Origin: Lacinutrix sp.
Lineage (GTDB): Bacteria > Bacteroidota > Bacteroidia > Flavobacteriales > Flavobacteriaceae
Length of the DNA: 64,000 nucleotides
Assembly: GCF_029238095.1 (NCBI RefSeq)
Contig: NZ_JAQWGS010000027.1
Coordinates: 235,582-299,581, forward strand
Reading direction: 5' to 3'
The notes under the pieces: model-generated
The model's database searches: none
What the model was told of the DNA's origin: nothing
What the model saw: only the letters and a program-made list of their open reading frames with translations
Shown here: piece after piece, positions 60,402-64,000 of the stretch
Layout of the letters: the number at the start of each line of letters is the position of its first letter
Numbering within the stretch: the first letter of the stretch is position 1
Translations under genes and position numbers: made by a program

Positions 60402-61442
60402 TTAAAAATTAAAGCGTTCTATAAAGTTACTTATTAAAATTGGTACAGGAAAGTCTGTTATTTTTGTTGTTGAAATGCCTTCTGAAAGATTACCATCTAT
60501 AGTTAGAATCCAAAAGGTAGTATATAAATGTTGGTGAGAAAGCTTATGCACTATTGGTGTTTCATTGTATATTGAGACATTAAAATTTCTATTTTTTAAT
60601 ATTGAAAAGCACTCAAGTTCCGCTTCTATTTCTAAAATATTTACAGGCTGTTTAGTTTCAATTAAAGGAAACTGATACAAGTTTTGCCAGATACCTTTGC
60701 CTTCTCTTTTCTCTAAAATTGTTTTTTGATCTGCAGAAAGCATCACCATAAAATTGAAGTATTTTTTCTTCACTTTTAAAGCTTTTAACTTAACTGGTAA
60801 TTGTTCAATTTTATTTTTTTGAAGCGCAACACAACTTGTATTAAAAGGGCAAATAATACAATCTGGACTTTTAGGCTTACATTGTCTTGCACCAAACTCC
60901 ATAATAGCTTGATTAAAAGTAGCAGGTTGTTTTGTATCTATAAGTTCCTGAGCTAAAGCTTTAAATTCTTTAAACCCTTTTCCTGTGTTTATAGGAGTAG
61001 ATATGCCATATATTCTGGACAAAGCTCTATATACATTACCATCTACAACAGCTGTGGTTTCATTAAAGCAAATAGATGCAATGGCACTTGCAGTATAGTC
61101 TCCAACTCCTTTTAACTTTATAATTTCATTATACGTATCAGGAAAAACACCATTAAATTCGTTTACTATATATTTTGCAGAGGCATGTAAATTACGTGCT
61201 CTAGAATAATAACCTAAGCCTTGCCAAAGTTTTAAAACTTGAGATTCTTCTGCATTTGCTAAATCGAAAACGGTAGGAAATTTAGAAGTAAATGCCTTGT
61301 AATAGGGTAAACCTTGAGCAACTTGAGTTTGTTGTAAAATAATTTCTGAAAGCCAAATAAAATAAGGATTGTTTGTTGCTCTCCAAGGCAAATCTCTTTT
61401 GTTAACTAAGTACCAGTTAATTAGTTTTTTTGTTATCGCCAT
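60402..61442 (-). CDS. mutY: A/G-specific adenine glycosylase
   Basis: The 346-residue enzyme removes adenine mispaired with 8-oxoguanine. It has WLSEIILQQTQVAQG with the catalytic glutamate, the helix-hairpin-helix LKGVGDYTASAIASI, VVDGNVYRALSR with the catalytic aspartate and a 4Fe-4S cluster motif CKPKSPDCIICPFNTSC. The C-terminal third is the MutT-like domain that checks for 8-oxoG. The gap to ssb downstream is 92 bases. Confidence 0.96.
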   Translation of the reverse strand: MAITKKLINWYLVNKRDLPWRATNNPYFIWLSEIILQQTQVAQGLPYYKAFTSKFPTVFDLANAEESQVLKLWQGLGYYSRARNLHASAKYIVNEFNGVFPDTYNEIIKLKGVGDYTASAIASICFNETTAVVDGNVYRALSRIYGISTPINTGKGFKEFKALAQELIDTKQPATFNQAIMEFGARQCKPKSPDCIICPFNTSCVALQKNKIEQLPVKLKALKVKKKYFNFMVMLSADQKTILEKREGKGIWQNLYQFPLIETKQPVNILEIEAELECFSILKNRNFNVSIYNETPIVHKLSHQHLYTTFWILTIDGNLSEGISTTKITDFPVPILISNFIERFNF

Positions 61443-61463
61443 TTATAAGTTAAGATTCATCTG

Positions 61464-61471
61464 CAAAAGTA
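61464..61471 (-). promoter_or_regulatory. -7 promoter box for mutY
   Basis: The minus strand reads TACTTTTG (TAnnTTTG), 22 bases upstream of the mutY ATG. Confidence 0.6.
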
Positions 61472-61505
61472 ATTCTTTATCCTATTAAATTTTAATGAAT
61501 TAGGT

Positions 61506-61537
61506 TTGAAATATTGAATATTTAATTCCTATATTTG
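61506..61537 (+). promoter_or_regulatory. Promoter for the HU gene
   Basis: TTG (61506-61508), a 21-base spacer and TATATTTG (61530-61537) lie 41 bases before the ATG. Confidence 0.75.
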
Positions 61538-61578
61538 CCAACCTTTAAGAATAGTAATAACAAAACAAGAGAAAGACA

Positions 61579-61869
61579 ATGACTAAAGCTGATTTAGTAT
61601 CAAAAATTTCTGAGAAATTAGGAATTGAAAAAGGAGACGTTCAAGCAACCGTAGAAACATTCATGGAAGAAGTAAAAACATCTTTAGAAGGTGGTGATAA
61701 TGTTTATTTACGTGGTTTTGGAAGTTTTATTATAAAAACTAGAGCTGAGAAAACTGGTAGAAATATTTCAAAAAATACGACTATTAAAATACCAGCACAC
61801 AATATACCAGCATTTAAACCTGCAAAAGTTTTTGTAGAAGGTGTAAAAACTAATGTTGACGTAAAGTAA
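61579..61869 (+). CDS. HU-family DNA-binding protein
   Basis: The 96-residue protein has the HU/IHF layout: TKADLVSKISEKLGIEKGDV, VKTSLEGGDNVYLRGFGSFI and the DNA-binding arm region KTRAEKTGRNISKNTTIKIP with a NIPAFKPAK end. The arm contains the intercalating proline in IPAHNIP. It bends and compacts DNA. It is followed 43 bases later by a 30-residue, very basic protein gene. Confidence 0.95.
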   Translation: MTKADLVSKISEKLGIEKGDVQATVETFMEEVKTSLEGGDNVYLRGFGSFIIKTRAEKTGRNISKNTTIKIPAHNIPAFKPAKVFVEGVKTNVDVK

Positions 61870-61912
61870 TTTACAACATAAAACGAATTATTAATTTAAA
61901 ACCAGACATCTT

Positions 61913-62005
61913 ATGCCAAGCGGTAAAAAAAGAAAGAGACACAAGGTTGCAACGCATAAGCGTAAAAAAAGAAGACGCGCTAACCGTCACAAAAAGAAAA
62001 AATAA
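61913..62005 (+). CDS. Very basic 30-residue protein, candidate ribosomal protein
   Basis: The frame encodes MPSGKKRKRHKVATHKRKKR followed by ten more mostly Arg/Lys/His residues, so about two thirds of the residues are basic. It has its own terminator. I recall nearly identical short proteins from other flavobacteria. The composition fits an rRNA-binding ribosomal protein; a novel small protein (bL38) was reported from the Flavobacterium johnsoniae ribosome, but I cannot confirm the identity from memory. Confidence 0.7.
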   Translation: MPSGKKRKRHKVATHKRKKRRRANRHKKKK

Positions 62006-62008
62006 TTC

Positions 62009-62037
62009 AAAAAAGTAGTTTTTATAACTACTTTTTT
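62009..62037 (+). terminator. Terminator after the basic protein gene
   Basis: Perfect 12-base arms AAAAAAGTAGTT (62009-62020) and AACTACTTTTTT (62026-62037) surround a 5-base loop. Confidence 0.88.
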
Positions 62038-62066
62038 GGTTTGTTAAAAACAATGTTCTTTGAAAA

Positions 62067-62190
62067 CGAACTTGACTATAATCACGTAAAACCTTGCGTG
62101 TAGTTCGAGTTCTTCGGATTTTTATTAAAATCCTGTGAATGTCTTATTTGCGTAAGACAATCCTTTATTTGGTATAATTTACCAAATAAA
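62067..62190 (+). promoter_or_regulatory. Hairpin-rich 5' leader of the RNase E/G gene
   Basis: The gap contains at least four inverted repeats: CGAAC/GTTCG (62067-62107) enclosing CACG/CGTG; GGATTTT-TATT-AAAATCC (62116-62133); GTCTTA-TTTGCG-TAAGAC (62141-62158); and an 11-bp perfect stem TTTATTTGGTA/TACCAAATAAA (62164-62190). TGTATAA/TTATACA follows further downstream. Such density suggests a structured leader RNA. Confidence 0.55.
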
Positions 62191-62244
62191 ATAATGTATA
62201 ATCCATCTGTTATACACAATGTATAATAGATTAAAATTAACAGT

Positions 62245-63789
62245 ATGAATAAAGAATTGATTATCAGATCTAATTCTGACGGTGTTGATTTTGCCTTATT
62301 AAAAGATGGAAAACTTATTGAATTACATAAGGAAGAAGATAGTAACAACTTTGCAGTTGGTGATGTGTTTATTGCCAAAATACGTAAAGCTGTTCCTGGA
62401 CTAAATGCTGCATTTGTAAATGTAGGTTACGAGAAAGATGCCTTTTTGCATTATCACGATTTAGGACCAAAAATAGCTTCTCTTTTACAATTCACAAAAC
62501 GTGTAAGCACAGGTAAATTAAATGACTTTTCATTAAAAGATTACCAATTTGAAAAAGATATTGATAAAGACGGCAAAATTGCCAGTGTTATAAAGTCTAA
62601 TCAATCCATGTTGGTACAAATAGTAAAAGAACCTATATCTACAAAAGGCCCAAGAATAAGCTCAGAGCTTTCTATAGCTGGTAGATATATCGTTCTAGTA
62701 CCTTTTAGTGATCGTATTTCTATTTCACAAAAAATAGAAGACAAAGGCGAAAAAGACAGATTAAAACGTTTGGTTAAAAGTATTACACCTAAAGGTTTTG
62801 GTATTATTGTTAGAACAGTAGCCGAAGGCAAAAAAGTAGCCGAATTAGACAAAGATTTACAGAATTTGCTTGGTCGTTGGACCGCAATGTGTAAAAAACT
62901 TCATAAAGCACATCATCCATCTAAAGTACATGGTGAATTAAACAAAGCCTCTTCAATGTTAAGAGACATTTTTAACGACTCGTTTACCGGAATTCAAGTG
63001 GATGACGAAGCGCTTTATATTCAGATTAAAGATTATGTGCAACAAATTGCACCTAACAAGGAATCAATAGTCAAATTACATCAATCTAACACTCCTATTT
63101 TTGAAAAATTTGGAGTTGATAGACAAATTAAAACCGCTTTTGGAAAAACGGTTTCAATGGCTAAAGGTGCCTATTTAGTTATAGAGCATACAGAAGCATT
63201 GCATGTTGTTGATGTAAACAGTGGAAATAGATCTAATAAAGCTAATTCACAAGAAGAAACAGCATTAGAAGTTAATTTAATTTCTGCTACAGAAGTGGCA
63301 AGACAACTTCGCCTTCGAGATATGGGAGGAATTATTGTAGTAGATTTTATTGATCTTAATAAAGCTGAAAACAGGAAAGCACTATACAACCATCTTCGTG
63401 ATGAAATGAAAGATGATAGAGCTAAACATAAAATATTACCTCCAAGTAAGTTTGGATTGATTCAAATTACGAGACAAAGAGTAAGACCAGAGATGAACAT
63501 TAAAACCAGAGAAGAAAACCCTAATGGGAATGTTGGTGAAGAAGTTGAAGCTCCAATAGGCATTCTGTCTAAAATCAATCATGATTTAGAGATATTATTA
63601 AAAAAAGACTATAAAAAGATAACTTTAAACACACATCCTTTTATAGCAGCCTTTTTAACTAAAGGCTTTCCATCTATTCGTTCAAAATGGTTTTTTGAAC
63701 ACAAAAAATGGGTCAAAATTCAACCTAGAGATGCTTACACATATTTAGAATATCATTTTTTAGATAAAAATGGTGACACTATTAAATAA
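62245..63789 (+). CDS. rng: Ribonuclease E/G family protein
   Basis: The 514-residue protein has an S1-type RNA-binding domain (VGDVFIAKIRKAVPGLNAAF, then YEKDAFLHYHDLG), the RNase H-like and DNase I-like catalytic core with TEALHVVDVNSGNRS and GGIIVVDFIDLNKAENR (metal-binding aspartates), and a C-terminal region ending HFLDKNGDTIK. It lacks the long C-terminal scaffold of E. coli RNase E, so it is of RNase G size. It processes rRNA and decays mRNA. A strong terminator with a GAAA loop follows. Confidence 0.95.
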   Translation: MNKELIIRSNSDGVDFALLKDGKLIELHKEEDSNNFAVGDVFIAKIRKAVPGLNAAFVNVGYEKDAFLHYHDLGPKIASLLQFTKRVSTGKLNDFSLKDYQFEKDIDKDGKIASVIKSNQSMLVQIVKEPISTKGPRISSELSIAGRYIVLVPFSDRISISQKIEDKGEKDRLKRLVKSITPKGFGIIVRTVAEGKKVAELDKDLQNLLGRWTAMCKKLHKAHHPSKVHGELNKASSMLRDIFNDSFTGIQVDDEALYIQIKDYVQQIAPNKESIVKLHQSNTPIFEKFGVDRQIKTAFGKTVSMAKGAYLVIEHTEALHVVDVNSGNRSNKANSQEETALEVNLISATEVARQLRLRDMGGIIVVDFIDLNKAENRKALYNHLRDEMKDDRAKHKILPPSKFGLIQITRQRVRPEMNIKTREENPNGNVGEEVEAPIGILSKINHDLEILLKKDYKKITLNTHPFIAAFLTKGFPSIRSKWFFEHKKWVKIQPRDAYTYLEYHFLDKNGDTIK

Positions 63790-63790
63790 T

Positions 63791-63822
63791 AAAAAAGCCA
63801 CATCGAAAGATGTGGCTTTTTT
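63791..63822 (+). terminator. Intrinsic terminator of rng
   Basis: Perfect 14-base arms AAAAAAGCCACATC and GATGTGGCTTTTTT surround a GAAA tetraloop. Confidence 0.95.
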
Positions 63823-63878
63823 TTGTGGTTAAAATTAGTTAGTTGGTTAACTTGTTATGCATTTTTAGATTGTTTGTA

Positions 63879-64000
63879 TTAGTTATTAGCAGGACCACCA
63901 CTTAGTATTTTAAACTCTGAACGTCTGTTCATTTGGTGTTGTTCTTCGCTACAATTAGTACCGCAGTCTACAGCCATTTCTGTTTCGCCTTTTCCTGCGC
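63879..64000 (-). CDS. OmpA-family C-terminal domain protein (5' part beyond window)
   Basis: The minus-strand frame, open at the window end, encodes the last 40 residues of an OmpA-like peptidoglycan-binding domain: AGKGETEMAVDCGTNCSEEQ, then HQMNRRSEFKILSGGPANN and a stop. The NRRSEF segment contains the conserved arginine that binds diaminopimelate in peptidoglycan. The two cysteines in DCGTNC are common in Bacteroidota members. Confidence 0.85.
   Translation of the reverse strand, partial: AGKGETEMAVDCGTNCSEEQHQMNRRSEFKILSGGPANN

Overview
The window looks like chromosome of a member of the Flavobacteriaceae (phylum Bacteroidota). The reasons are: low GC; gliding-motility genes gldD and gldE in the typical ssb-gldE-gldD block; a protein with a type IX secretion (T9SS) C-terminal sorting domain; many Bacteroidota-type -7 promoter boxes (TAnnTTTG); almost no visible Shine-Dalgarno sequences; and several protein families restricted to the phylum (DUF4271, DUF4296, DUF4301, DUF3127, DUF3098). 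The genus cannot be fixed from the sequence. I see no rRNA, tRNA, CRISPR array, insertion sequence, prophage or integrated element. This is densely packed core genome, and no stretch above 300 bases lacks a gene.

Layout. 1-9.7 kb: the 3' end of a glutaryl-CoA dehydrogenase-like gene, a phosphoesterase, an Fe-S/electron-transfer set (Mrp ATPase, NifU-type scaffold, FNR, ferredoxin) with a Fur-like operator, an alkyltransferase-like protein, a LysE exporter, trmB, a frameshifted glycosyltransferase and a PhoR/PhoB-like two-component pair. 9.8-20.4 kb: a T9SS-secreted protein, a LuxE-like adenylate-forming protein, a YHS protein, tyrS, an NAD-dependent epimerase, the GT2-pyrC-DUF4296 operon and DUF4271-hemD. 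20.4-33.4 kb: pckA, a saccharopine dehydrogenase-like gene with an Lrp-family regulator, a YugP-type protease, leuS, then ftsX-DUF3098-uppP-truB-tonB-like. 33.5-40 kb: redox, DNA repair and signalling genes, and greA with an unusual leader. 40-47.4 kb: a TPP-riboswitch-controlled TonB-dependent receptor beside a seven-gene operon that includes a PnuC-type transporter and a YkoF-like thiamine-binding protein; together they look like vitamin uptake. 47.4-64 kb: ahcY with a structured leader, rplU-rpmA with an extended bL21, an M16 peptidase pair, a cysteine-rich HMA lipoprotein, a degenerate TlpA-like gene, mutY/ssb/gldE/gldD, HU, a 30-residue very basic protein, an RNase E/G gene with a strongly structured leader, and the end of an OmpA-family gene.

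Working together. Envelope and lipid functions recur (uppP, ftsX, GGGP synthase, phosphopantetheinyl transferase, gld genes, OmpA, TonB-like protein). RNA and translation functions are scattered between them (tyrS, leuS, truB, trmB, arfB, aat, rplU, rpmA, greA, rng). The acyl-CoA dehydrogenase end and the saccharopine dehydrogenase-like gene could both act on lysine, but they are about 22 kb apart and the link is inference.

Most worth following up: the thiamine-linked transport cluster; tandem terminator-like hairpins directly after the greA promoter; the hairpin-rich rng leader and possibly switching ahcY leader; a glycosyltransferase split at an A7 slippery run; a twice-damaged TlpA-like gene; and bL21 fused to a helix-hairpin-helix domain. 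I found no clear, wholly new defence or mobile system.
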